39,445 bases of DNA. Source: an uncultured Lentisphaerota bacterium (GTDB lineage: Bacteria; Verrucomicrobiota; Kiritimatiellia; RFP12; UBA1067). The notes under the pieces are model-generated. The model did not search any database and was not told the DNA's origin. It saw only the letters and a list, made by a program, of their open reading frames with translations. Shown here one piece after another: positions 30,543-38,387 of the stretch (positions are counted from its first letter, which is position 1; each line of letters starts with the position of its first letter). Made by a program: the position numbers and the translations under genes. The stretch lies in NCBI GenBank assembly GCA_900320855.1, contig ONTV01000031.1:1-39445 (forward strand), read 5' to 3'.

Positions 30543-33500
30543 ATGAGACGAGAGGCTTTTTCAATTGTCGCGTTGGCGGCGCTTGCGGCGTCGCCGCTCT
30601 TCGCCGAGGAGGCGGCCGCGCCGGCGGCTGCGGCCCCGAATGAGAACCCCGAGCTTGAGGCCGAGATGAGCTATGTCGAGGCGCTCGTCAACTACGGGTA
30701 TCCCGACCTCGCGGGGCCGCTCATCGAGGCGACGAAGAAGCGGTGGCCCGAGTCCGAGGCGCGCTTCTTCGCGATCGAGATTCGCGGCATGCTCGCGCTC
30801 GGCCAGTTCGACGCGGCGGAGAAGAAGATCGCCTCGCTGCCCGACCGCAAGTCGACGAAGTACTGGGCGGCGCGCCTTGAGATGGCGAACAACTACTTCG
30901 GCCGTGGGCAGAAGCCCGAGTGCATGAAGATCTACGACGAGTTCTTCAAGGTCTTTGCGAAGCCGCCGGCCGAGATCCGCAAGTTCTACCTGGAGGCGTG
31001 CTACGCCTACGGCCAGCTGCTCGCGGGCGACAAGCAGTACGCGAAGGCCGTGCAGCGCTACGAGTCGCTTCTCGCGCAGCTGGAGCCGGGCAGCGACGCC
31101 TGGTGCAACCTCGGCTGCGAGACGGTCGATCTCTATCTGCGCCTGGCGGACCAGCAGACGGATCCGAAGCAGAAGAAGGCGCGCGACGCGAGCCTGAAGG
31201 CGGCCGAGAAGATCGTCGACAAGCTCCTCTGGCAGCTTGAGAAGCCCGTCTACTTCGGGCGCGCGGTCTCGATGAAAGCCCATATCGAGCAGATGAAGGG
31301 CGACATCGAGAAGGCCTCGGCCATCATCGAGGAGTACAAGCCGCAGCTGCAGGAGATCCATGAGCAGATCGTCCAGTTCGACCCGGAGGGCAAGCTGGGC
31401 CTGCTGAAGCAGTCGCCGCTCCCGGAGTGCCTGTTCCTCCAGGCGAAGATGCTGTGGGGCGAGGCGCAGGCCGAGTACAAGAAGCCGAAGCGCGATGACG
31501 AGAAGGTGAAGTCCCTCATGTTCGGCCCGCGCGGCAAGAACGGCAAGCGCCAGATCTCGAAGGGCGCGTTCGCGATGGCGCAGACGGTCTTCCTCGAATA
31601 CGAGGCGTCCTCGTGGGCGCCGCAGGCGGGCGACCTCGCGCAGGCCGTGAGCACGTTCGCGAAGGAGAAGTACAAGGCGAACATCAAGTGCAAGATTACG
31701 CCCGAGCAGATCGCGAAGGCGCGCGCGCGCCAGTTTGCGGACGCGAACGAGAAGTTCCTCGCGCAGGACTACGAGGCCGCGATCGAGGGCTATCTGCAGG
31801 CGCTTGCGAAGTATCCGGAGATCAAGGAGTCCGTGATGGCCGTCGAGAACGTCGCCTCGGCCTACCTGGATCTCATCCTCCAGACGAAGGACGCGAAGAA
31901 GAAAGACGAATACCGGCTGGACGCCGATGCGGTCGAGGGCTATCTCGCCGAGCGTTTCGCGGGGTCGACGGACCGGCTTCTCATGACGGCCGGCGGCGAC
32001 GCGACGGTCCGTCTCGCGGCGAAGGAGTCGCAGTACAAGAATCCGGCGCGCGCCGACCGCCTCTACACGGCGTTCTTCACGAACTACCGGCGTCATGCGA
32101 ACGCGGGCACGCTGGCGGCCGCGCGGGCGGCGGAGTTCCAGAAGGCCGGGCGGTATGACGACGCGATCAAGTACTGGTCGCTGATCGGCGAGTACTACAC
32201 GAACACGACGCACTACGCGACGTCGCTCGCCCAGCTCGCGGCCTGCTGCGGCAAGGTCGGCGACGTGAAGGGCGAGATCGCGAACATGACCAAGTACCTC
32301 GCGGTCGAGACGGTGAAGATCCGCCGCCTCCAGGCCCAGTTCAAGCTGGCGCAGACCTACCAGAAGGATGGCCTCGCGATGCTGGCCAAGGCCGCCGAGG
32401 AGACGGACGCCGCCAAGGTCGAGGCGCTGGAGAAGGAGGGAACTGCGCAGATTGTCCGCGCGATCCAGAACTTCTCGGGCTTCAAGAAGGAGGCGGACGC
32501 GGCGCTCGCCGACCCGACGACGACGAAGGAGGACGCCGCGAGCTACCGCAAGCTGCGCGAGGGCGCGATGTTCATGGTCGGCGTCTGCTGGCGGCGCATG
32601 AACCGTCCGGAGCAGAACCTCGAGGCCTACCGCAAGCGCGCGGCGGCCGGGTACGAGGCCTACGTGAAGGAATATCCCGAAGGGCAGTACGCGAAGCCCT
32701 GCTACGTAGACCTCGGGACGATCTACACGGCGCTCGGCGACATGGCGAAGTCGAAGGCGGCGCTGGACCGCCTGACGGAGAAGTTCCCCGATTCCGACGA
32801 GGCGAAGAACGCGAAGCCGCGCCTGGCGAAGAACCTCATCGAAATGGGCATGAAGCGCGAGGGCGCCGAGATCTACGCCGAGATGCTGCGGACGGACGGC
32901 GCGTACACGGCGAACCAGTTCGTCCAGGCGGGCGAGGCCCTGATTGAGGGCAAAAGCTGGGATCTTGCGAGCCAGGCGTTCGAGAAGGCGATTCGGCTCG
33001 CGGGCACGAATTCGGCGACGACCGTCGCGAAGGCGCGGCTCGGCCTCGCGAAGAGCGCGTGGAAGCAGGGCTCGCTTGCCGAGGCGCGCGACCAGCTCGA
33101 CAAGTTCCTCGAAGACCCGAAGATGTCGCGCATGGCGATTGCCGCCGACGCGAACTTCATGCTCGTCGAGGTCGCGTCCGACCAGGGCCGCACGGAGAAG
33201 GACGCGACGATGCGTGGCAAGTGCTTTGGCGCGGCGATTGGCGCGCTCAAGAAGGTGCGCCAGTACTGGGCGAAGAAGCCGCAGTGGGAGCAGGACCAGC
33301 TCGACCTCCTCTCCGGCGACGTGCTCGTCGATCGCATGAAGGCCGAGGAGGCGATGGGCCTCAAGGAAGAGGCGAAGGAGACGTGCGGGCGCGCGGCCGC
33401 GACCTTCCAGGTCTTCCTCCAGGCGCATGGCGTGACGGACGAGCATCCGCTCGACAAGATGGAGCCGGGCGAGGTCGCGAACCTCGAGCGCGCCTATGCG

Positions 33501-33659
33501 ACGCTCGTGCCGCTCTTTGCGAAGATGGGCGCCACGCAGGCCGACCTTGTCGTGAAGTTCGGGCAGGAGTATCTCGACCTCTTCCCGAACGGCAAGGCGC
33601 GGACGCTTGTCCAGAACTGCATGAACCAGGCCAAGGCGGATCTGCCGGCCCAGAAGTGA
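30543..33659 (+). CDS. Large secreted TPR-repeat protein of the ExbBD-linked cluster
   Basis: The 1038-residue protein has a signal peptide (likely cleavage after SPLFA, residue 21), then almost entirely helical repeats of TPR type. Examples are LEARFFAIEIRGMLALGQFDAAEKKIASLP-like hairpins near 80, FADANEKFLAQDYEAAIEGYLQALAKYPE near 400, and CYVDLGTIYTALGDMAKSKAALDRLTEKFPDSDEAKNAKPRLA near 720. No enzymatic motif is visible. It is predicted to be a periplasmic scaffold. Similar long TPR proteins often precede exbB/exbD in PVC bacteria, which suggests it is the periplasmic partner of the motor; that is inference. The next gene follows 21 bp later. Confidence 0.85.
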   Translation: MRREAFSIVALAALAASPLFAEEAAAPAAAAPNENPELEAEMSYVEALVNYGYPDLAGPLIEATKKRWPESEARFFAIEIRGMLALGQFDAAEKKIASLPDRKSTKYWAARLEMANNYFGRGQKPECMKIYDEFFKVFAKPPAEIRKFYLEACYAYGQLLAGDKQYAKAVQRYESLLAQLEPGSDAWCNLGCETVDLYLRLADQQTDPKQKKARDASLKAAEKIVDKLLWQLEKPVYFGRAVSMKAHIEQMKGDIEKASAIIEEYKPQLQEIHEQIVQFDPEGKLGLLKQSPLPECLFLQAKMLWGEAQAEYKKPKRDDEKVKSLMFGPRGKNGKRQISKGAFAMAQTVFLEYEASSWAPQAGDLAQAVSTFAKEKYKANIKCKITPEQIAKARARQFADANEKFLAQDYEAAIEGYLQALAKYPEIKESVMAVENVASAYLDLILQTKDAKKKDEYRLDADAVEGYLAERFAGSTDRLLMTAGGDATVRLAAKESQYKNPARADRLYTAFFTNYRRHANAGTLAAARAAEFQKAGRYDDAIKYWSLIGEYYTNTTHYATSLAQLAACCGKVGDVKGEIANMTKYLAVETVKIRRLQAQFKLAQTYQKDGLAMLAKAAEETDAAKVEALEKEGTAQIVRAIQNFSGFKKEADAALADPTTTKEDAASYRKLREGAMFMVGVCWRRMNRPEQNLEAYRKRAAAGYEAYVKEYPEGQYAKPCYVDLGTIYTALGDMAKSKAALDRLTEKFPDSDEAKNAKPRLAKNLIEMGMKREGAEIYAEMLRTDGAYTANQFVQAGEALIEGKSWDLASQAFEKAIRLAGTNSATTVAKARLGLAKSAWKQGSLAEARDQLDKFLEDPKMSRMAIAADANFMLVEVASDQGRTEKDATMRGKCFGAAIGALKKVRQYWAKKPQWEQDQLDLLSGDVLVDRMKAEEAMGLKEEAKETCGRAAATFQVFLQAHGVTDEHPLDKMEPGEVANLERAYATLVPLFAKMGATQADLVVKFGQEYLDLFPNGKARTLVQNCMNQAKADLPAQK

Positions 33660-33680
33660 TGATTTGAGAAAGGCAACGGA

Positions 33681-34451
33681 ATGAACAAACTGACGATCAT
33701 GAGTCTGGCGGCCCTTGCGGCGGCGGAGGTCTTCGCCGTGCAGGGTACGCTCAACACCGAAACCGAGTCCCTGACGGGCGACATCAAGTGGCGCGCGCGC
33801 GACAAGCAGTACGTCGTCTCCGTGAAGAAGGGGCAGACGATGGTTGACATGGAGCGCAAGAAAGACGACGTCGTCTCGCTCGACATCCCGAAGCCGCAGG
33901 GCTTCGACAAGGCCGTGCAAATGGTCGAAAGCGGGTCGGGCGCGGCGGCGATCGCGATCCTGCAGAAGATCGTCGACGAGTACGTGATGCTTCAGTGGGA
34001 CAAGCCGGCCGGGCGCTATCTCGCGATGGCGCAGCTCGCGGCGGGGCATGCCCAGAAGGCCAATGACATCTGCACGAAGATCATCGCGTCCGACAAGGAG
34101 GCGGCCTATTCGGGCGATCTCGCGGCGGCCTACTGGCAGTCGCTCCTGAAGCTCGGCAAGAACGACCAGCTGGAGAGCCTCCTGAAGAAGGCCGCGACGT
34201 CCGGCGACCGCACGGCGTCCGCCGCCGCGCTCGTCATGCGCGGCGACATCATCGTCGCGAAGTCGAACGATGCGCCCGACGCGCTCAAGGACGCGTTGCG
34301 CGACGGTTACCTGCGCGTTGTCCTCATGTACCAGGACGAGGCGTGCAAGCGCGAGCGCGGCGAGGCGATGCTCAAGGCCGCGCAGTGCTTCGACAAGCTC
34401 GGCCAGTCCGCGCGCGCCGAGGCTCTCCGCGCCCAGGCGAAGGCGATGTGA
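33681..34451 (+). CDS. Secreted helical-repeat protein of unknown function
   Basis: The 256-residue protein has a signal peptide (MNKLTIMSLAALAAAEVFA, cleavage near residue 19) and a short beta-rich start (VQGTLNTETESLTGDIKWRARDKQYVVSVKKGQ). The remainder is TPR-like helices (YLAMAQLAAGHAQKANDICTKIIASDKE, AEALRAQAKAM at the end). I do not recognise a named family. It lies between the large TPR protein and exbB and is probably cotranscribed; a periplasmic role with them is inferred. The purine-rich GAGAAAGGCAACGGA precedes the ATG. Confidence 0.75.
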   Translation: MNKLTIMSLAALAAAEVFAVQGTLNTETESLTGDIKWRARDKQYVVSVKKGQTMVDMERKKDDVVSLDIPKPQGFDKAVQMVESGSGAAAIAILQKIVDEYVMLQWDKPAGRYLAMAQLAAGHAQKANDICTKIIASDKEAAYSGDLAAAYWQSLLKLGKNDQLESLLKKAATSGDRTASAAALVMRGDIIVAKSNDAPDALKDALRDGYLRVVLMYQDEACKRERGEAMLKAAQCFDKLGQSARAEALRAQAKAM

Positions 34452-34456
34452 GGTGA

Positions 34457-34502
34457 GGGAAATAATCGAATGGTCGAATGATCGAATGAACGGTCGAATG
34501 GC
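34457..34502 (+). repeat. Degenerate octamer array, GAATGATC family (copy 2)
   Basis: 34457-34489 is identical over 33 bp to 3845-3877, starting GGGAAATAATCGAATGG; units then decay. It lies 5 bp after the preceding stop and 34 bp before exbB. Confidence 0.9.
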
Positions 34503-34536
34503 CGAAACTCTTTAAACCCAAAAACAAGATAAAACA

Positions 34537-35361
34537 ATGAACAAGATCAAGAAGTCTCTGCTGGCGATGTCGATTCTCGTTGGAACGTGCGTCGCGCCAA
34601 TGGCCGCGCTCCAGTCGTATGGCCAGGAAATCACCGATGCCGCCGGCAACGCGGTTGACACCAACGCGGCGAAGTCCCAGAGCTCGGGCGGCGGATTCTA
34701 CGAGATCGTCTTCGGTTCGGGCATCGTCGGCATGATCCTGTGGTTTGCGCTCTTCGGCGACGGCGCGCTCGCGATCTACTTCGCCCTTGACTCCGCGATC
34801 CTCATCAAGCCGGACAAACTCATGCCGAAGAAGCTCATGGACGGTGTGCAGGGCGCGATGATGGAGGGCGACGTCGTCAAGGCGATGGAGGTCTGCGACC
34901 AGAACCCGTCCGCGATGGCGTCGATCGTCAAGGCGGCCTTCCAGCACATCGAGGAGGGCTTCGAGGCGATTCAGGAGGCCGTGACGGCGGCGTCCGACCT
35001 CGAGCAGGAGAAGATCCAGCAGCGGCTGAACTGGATTTCGGTCTGCGGCAACCTCGGCCCGTCCCTCGGCCTTCTCGGTACGGTGCAAGGCATGATCCTG
35101 ACGTTCCAGGCGCTCGCCTCCGGCGGCGCCGGCGATGCGGCCGCGCTCGCGAACTCGATCGGCCAGGCTCTCTGGACGACGGCCGGCGGCCTGATCGTGT
35201 CGATCCCCTCGATCACCATCTTCTACTCGCTCCGCAACAAGGCCAACCGCCTCATCCTGAAGATGACCGCGATGACGATGGAGATCCTGAACGGCCTCCG
35301 CAATGTCGCCGTCGATCCGGGCGCCGAGGGCGACGCTCCGGCGGAAGCGGCCCAGGCGTAA
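34537..35361 (+). CDS. exbB: MotA/TolQ/ExbB-family proton-channel protein
   Basis: The 274-residue inner-membrane protein of the ExbB/TolQ family forms, with ExbD/TolR, a proton-driven motor. It has an N-terminal signal-like extension (residues 1-30), TM1 around 55-90 (GIVGMILWFALFGDGALAIYFAL), a cytosolic helical domain (VVKAMEVCDQNPSAMASIVKAAF), and the conserved TM2-TM3 pair NLGPSLGLLGTVQGMILTFQAL and ALWTTAGGLIVSIPSITIFYSL. Whether it serves TonB, Tol or another partner is unclear. It has no good Shine-Dalgarno, only an A-rich leader. The first exbD follows 18 bp later. Confidence 0.92.
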   Translation: MNKIKKSLLAMSILVGTCVAPMAALQSYGQEITDAAGNAVDTNAAKSQSSGGGFYEIVFGSGIVGMILWFALFGDGALAIYFALDSAILIKPDKLMPKKLMDGVQGAMMEGDVVKAMEVCDQNPSAMASIVKAAFQHIEEGFEAIQEAVTAASDLEQEKIQQRLNWISVCGNLGPSLGLLGTVQGMILTFQALASGGAGDAAALANSIGQALWTTAGGLIVSIPSITIFYSLRNKANRLILKMTAMTMEILNGLRNVAVDPGAEGDAPAEAAQA

Positions 35362-35379
35362 GCGAAAGGCCCTCGTTCC

Positions 35380-35880
35380 ATGGCCAGGAAAGCACAGGAG
35401 AATCCGGCCCTCGACATGACGCCGATGATCGACGTCGTCTTCGAGCTGATCATCTTCTTCGTCGTCACGCTGACCGAAGCGCAGCGCAAGGACGAGACGA
35501 TCGAGCTCGAAGACGGTCGGCACGGCATCGTGCTCGTTCCAGAGGAGTTGCCGCCGACGCATCTGCAGATTGACATCGCGAGCCGCGACAAGCGCGGCAA
35601 GCGTCTGCCGCGCGGTCGCATCTCGATGGGCGACCGCGAGATTACGCCGGACGAGATCGGCCGCCGCGTCAAGGAGCGGATGCGCAAGGTCGGGGAGTTT
35701 CCCGTCCTCATCCGTGCCGACTACGACGTGCGCCACGAGGTCGTCGCGCGCGTCATGGACGCCTGCACGGCGAACGGCATCTGGAAGATCTCGTTCATGG
35801 CGACGGCAGAGGACAAGCGCTCGAAGCCGGGGCATCCCGCCCGCAAGCATCTGGACGCGCTCAAGAGAAGGGGGAGGTAA
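35380..35880 (+). CDS. exbD: ExbD/TolR-family protein 1
   Basis: The 166-residue bitopic protein has a short cytosolic N-terminus and the TM helix MIDVVFELIIFFVVT (about residues 16-30), with the proton-path Asp18 in TPMIDVVF. The periplasmic domain is about 130 residues, with VLIRADYDVRHEVVARVMDACTANGIWKISFMA matching the ExbD fold. The basic C-terminal tail (RSKPGHPARKHLDALKRRGR) is longer than usual. It sits 3 bp before a second exbD whose first 30 residues are the same except for residue 5. Confidence 0.92.
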   Translation: MARKAQENPALDMTPMIDVVFELIIFFVVTLTEAQRKDETIELEDGRHGIVLVPEELPPTHLQIDIASRDKRGKRLPRGRISMGDREITPDEIGRRVKERMRKVGEFPVLIRADYDVRHEVVARVMDACTANGIWKISFMATAEDKRSKPGHPARKHLDALKRRGR

Positions 35881-35883
35881 GCC

Positions 35884-36294
35884 ATGGCGCGCAAGCCACA
35901 GGAGAATCCCGCGCTCGACATGACGCCGATGATTGACGTCGTCTTCGAGCTGATCATCTTCTTCGTCGTCACGATCAAGCAGGAGGACACGCTTTCGAAG
36001 CTGAACGCGAACCGTCCCGCGCCCGCGTCCGGGTCATCGTCTTCAAACGAGTCCGACACGACCGTGACAATCGAGATCGGGCGGGGACACGACGCGAACG
36101 GCGTCCTCGTCTACAACAAGCGCGAGGTGCGGCGGTCGGAGCTCGACCAGAACCTGCGCGAGGTCGCCCGCACGTCGACGAAGACCCCCATCATCATCAA
36201 GTGCACGATGGATTCGCCGCACAAGGCGCTTGTCGATGCGCTTGACATCTGCTACAAGAACAACCTGTTCAGCGTCAGCATCTTCTCGATGTGA
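35884..36294 (+). CDS. exbD: ExbD/TolR-family protein 2
   Basis: The 136-residue bitopic protein has an N-terminal 30 residues (TM helix and Asp18) differing from the first ExbD only at residue 5. The periplasmic domain is different: a Ser-rich linker (RPAPASGSSSSNESD), then TVTIEIGRGHDANGVLVYNKREV and PIIIKCTMDSPHKALVDALDICYKNNLFSVSIFSM. Paired ExbDs occur in several gliding or TonB-type motors where they may form heterodimers. It starts 3 bp after the first exbD, indicating coupling; the repeat array at 36299 follows it. Confidence 0.92.
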   Translation: MARKPQENPALDMTPMIDVVFELIIFFVVTIKQEDTLSKLNANRPAPASGSSSSNESDTTVTIEIGRGHDANGVLVYNKREVRRSELDQNLREVARTSTKTPIIIKCTMDSPHKALVDALDICYKNNLFSVSIFSM

Positions 36295-36298
36295 GACG

Positions 36299-36372
36299 GG
36301 TGGGCGTAGGGAAGTTTGGATGTCTGGGCGTTTGGATGTTTGGAAGTCCTGAAAGTTTTGGAGGTTTAGGGC
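36299..36372 (+). repeat. Degenerate octamer array, GTTTGGAT family
   Basis: GTTTGGAT (36314), GTCTGGGC, GTTTGGAT, GTTTGGAA, GTCCTGAA in register, with decayed units on both sides, fill the whole gap between the second exbD and the next gene. GGAGGTTTAGGGC next to the ATG supplies GGAGG. The unit is the reverse of the array in uxaA. Confidence 0.88.
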
Positions 36373-38112
36373 ATGGCTGAAGAGTTTGTCGAAGACGAGT
36401 TGCAGGAGGCCCCGCTGAGCGCGGAGGAACTCTTCGAGCAGCACAAGGCCGAGATTGAGGCGGCATTCGAGGAGAAGGGCTTTTTCCGCCGCATGGCGGA
36501 TATGTTGACGGGTCTCTCGAAGCCGCATTCATCTGCCGAGTTCAAGATCGCGAAGACGGAGCTCCAGCGGCTCATCGCCCCGATCGCGGCGATTACGCTG
36601 CCGGTCCTGGGCGTCGCCGTCCTCATTGTCGTGACGGCCGTCCAGGGACAGATGGACAAGAAGATCGAGGTCGAGGTCGCTCGTGCCCAGGAGGAGGAGA
36701 CCGAGCTCGAGGAGGAGCAGGAACAGGAGGAGATCGTCGAGCAGACGCCGCCCGAGGAGATGGTCGACGTCACGATCGACACGCCGGACGTCACCCCCGT
36801 GGCGGATGTCGTCACGCCGAGCGCGACGCCGACGGCCGAGCCGGTTTCCGTGAAGCCGGCCGCGCAGGATTCCGTCGCCCTCATCAAGTCGCCCGTCACG
36901 ATGAAGTCGATGACGGGTTCGCGGACGCCCGGCTCCATCGGCGCCATGACGCGGGGCGGCAATATGTACGGCGATGCGACGACGGAGGGTGCCGTCCTCA
37001 AGGCCCTGCGGTGGCTCAAGAAGACGCAGCTGCCGAACGGGACCTGGGGCAATGGCGGCAACCCGATCTCGAACGCGGGGCTGGCGATTCTCGCGTTCCT
37101 GGCCCATGGCGAGACGCCGGCCTCGAAGGAGTTCGGACCGACTGTCCAGAAGGCGATGCAGTTCCTGATCGATTCGCTGACGAAGAGGAAGGACAAGACC
37201 GGGCAGGAGGTCGTTTCCTTCAAGGAGACGGACGGCAACGAGTACGCGACGCTGATCGCGACCTACGCCCTTTGCGAAGCCTATGGCATGACGCGCAACC
37301 CGAACACGAAGATCGTGGCCATGCAGACCCTGCAGCGCATCGTCGACAACCAGTCGCCGACGGGCGGCTGGGACTACGGCATGAACCGCAAGTCGACGCG
37401 TGACGACATGTCATACGCGGGCTGGGCGCTTCAGGCGCTGAAGGCCGGCAAGATGGCGGGCATGCACCCAAAGGGGCTGGACGCCTGCATCAAGAAGGCA
37501 ATCAAGTGCCTGAAGACGCGCAACTTCAAGAACGGCGGCTTCAACTACACGGCGGGCGGCGGCCCGACGGGCCTGACGGCGACGGGCTGCCTTGCGATGC
37601 AGCTCCTCGGTTACATGAACGAGAACGAGGTGAAGGCCGCGCTCGACACGATGCGCGCGTGGAAGCCGTCGTTCGAGGGCACGAAGGGGAAGAAGCTCTC
37701 GGAGGCCCTGCCGGCGGCCAATCCCCAGTACTACTGCTACTACGCCGCGCAGTGCAAGTACCAGGCCGGCATGTGCCAGGGCGCAACGCCCGCGAACGTG
37801 AAGGCCTGGCAGGACTGGAACCTCGCGATGAAGGCCCTCTATCCACGCACGATGATCACGCTCCCCGAGAAGATTCCGGGGCTGGACGGCAAGCCGCGCG
37901 CAATCGGGTACTGGAAGTTCAAGGACCAGACGTGCGGCGGCGAGAAGGCGACGACGATGGCGACGTGCCTGGCGGCGCTGCAGATGATGGTTTACTACCG
38001 CTACCTGCCGACCACGCAGACAAAGGCCGCGAAGGCCATCACGTCGGGTGACGAGGACGAAGGCTCGAAGAAGAAGCAGAGCGACGAACTCGACATCGAG
38101 GTAGATATTTGA
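36373..38112 (+). CDS. TonB-like stalk fused to a squalene-cyclase-type alpha/alpha-toroid domain
   Basis: The 579-residue protein has a cytosolic acidic N-terminus (residues 1-66) and one TM helix (about 68-90, IAPIAAITLPVLGVAVLIVVTAV). A charged Glu-rich segment (97-130) is followed by a TonB-like low-complexity linker rich in Thr, Pro and Val (130-200). From about residue 203 a prenyltransferase/squalene-oxidase repeat domain begins (GAVLKALRWLKKTQLPNGTWGNGG, NQSPTGGWDYGM, RNFKNGGFNYTAGGGPTGLTATGCLAMQLLGY, QTCGGEKATTMATCLAALQMMVYY). Topology and position after exbB-exbD-exbD match tonB, but the TonB C-terminal domain is replaced by the toroid. The DxDD motif of cyclases is not seen, so catalysis is doubtful; ligand or glycan binding is more likely. 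It ends in an acidic tail. Confidence 0.85.
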   Translation: MAEEFVEDELQEAPLSAEELFEQHKAEIEAAFEEKGFFRRMADMLTGLSKPHSSAEFKIAKTELQRLIAPIAAITLPVLGVAVLIVVTAVQGQMDKKIEVEVARAQEEETELEEEQEQEEIVEQTPPEEMVDVTIDTPDVTPVADVVTPSATPTAEPVSVKPAAQDSVALIKSPVTMKSMTGSRTPGSIGAMTRGGNMYGDATTEGAVLKALRWLKKTQLPNGTWGNGGNPISNAGLAILAFLAHGETPASKEFGPTVQKAMQFLIDSLTKRKDKTGQEVVSFKETDGNEYATLIATYALCEAYGMTRNPNTKIVAMQTLQRIVDNQSPTGGWDYGMNRKSTRDDMSYAGWALQALKAGKMAGMHPKGLDACIKKAIKCLKTRNFKNGGFNYTAGGGPTGLTATGCLAMQLLGYMNENEVKAALDTMRAWKPSFEGTKGKKLSEALPAANPQYYCYYAAQCKYQAGMCQGATPANVKAWQDWNLAMKALYPRTMITLPEKIPGLDGKPRAIGYWKFKDQTCGGEKATTMATCLAALQMMVYYRYLPTTQTKAAKAITSGDEDEGSKKKQSDELDIEVDI

Positions 38113-38206
38113 GTGGGGAAGTGGGAGAGTGGAACAGTGGGAAAGTGGAATGGTGGGAATGTGGGGAAGTGGGAGAGTGGGAATGTGAGAAAGTGGGAGA
38201 GTGGGA
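38111..38206 (+). repeat. Array of twelve octamers, RAGTGGGA family
   Basis: Twelve contiguous 8-bp units stay in perfect register (GAGTGGGG, AAGTGGGA, GAGTGGAA, CAGTGGGA, AAGTGGAA and so on), starting within the TGA of the toroid gene. A further partial stretch lies at 38222-38237. The unit is the same as in the dehydrogenase (4754) and tsaE (5114) insertions. Confidence 0.93.
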
Positions 38207-38295
38207 GGAAGAGGAGCGAGGCGGGAAAGTGGAAAGGTTTAAAGACAGCGGAAGGTTGGCGGAATGTGACGGACGGGTGTGAGTTGTCCGATGAA

Positions 38296-38387
38296 CATCT
38301 GAGATCTGGAATTTGAGATCCGGAATGAACAGTTGAGGCTTGCCACGAGCATTTGAAATCTGAGATTTGAGATTTGAAATCTTGAAA
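38296..38387 (+). repeat. A/T-rich short-period repeats (GAGATTT/GAAATCT family)
   Basis: Degenerate copies of GAGATCT, TTTGAGATC and GAAATCT lie at 38296-38328 and 38351-38387, interrupted by unrelated sequence. They can pair with one another. The probable TTG start of the permease gene lies in the last unit. Confidence 0.75.

Noticed and set aside
30561-34049. Very long open frame on the minus strand (1162 codons) opposite the TPR gene
   Set aside because: High third-position GC on the coding strand removes stops from the antisense frame. The translation is low-complexity (Leu/Arg/Asp/Val/His-rich) with no family motif. Similar frames at 14420-17530, 5301-7958 and 9136-11184 (minus) are rejected for the same reason.
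38111-38206. CRISPR array
   Set aside because: The units are 8 bp with no spacers and no cas genes; it is a simple tandem array.
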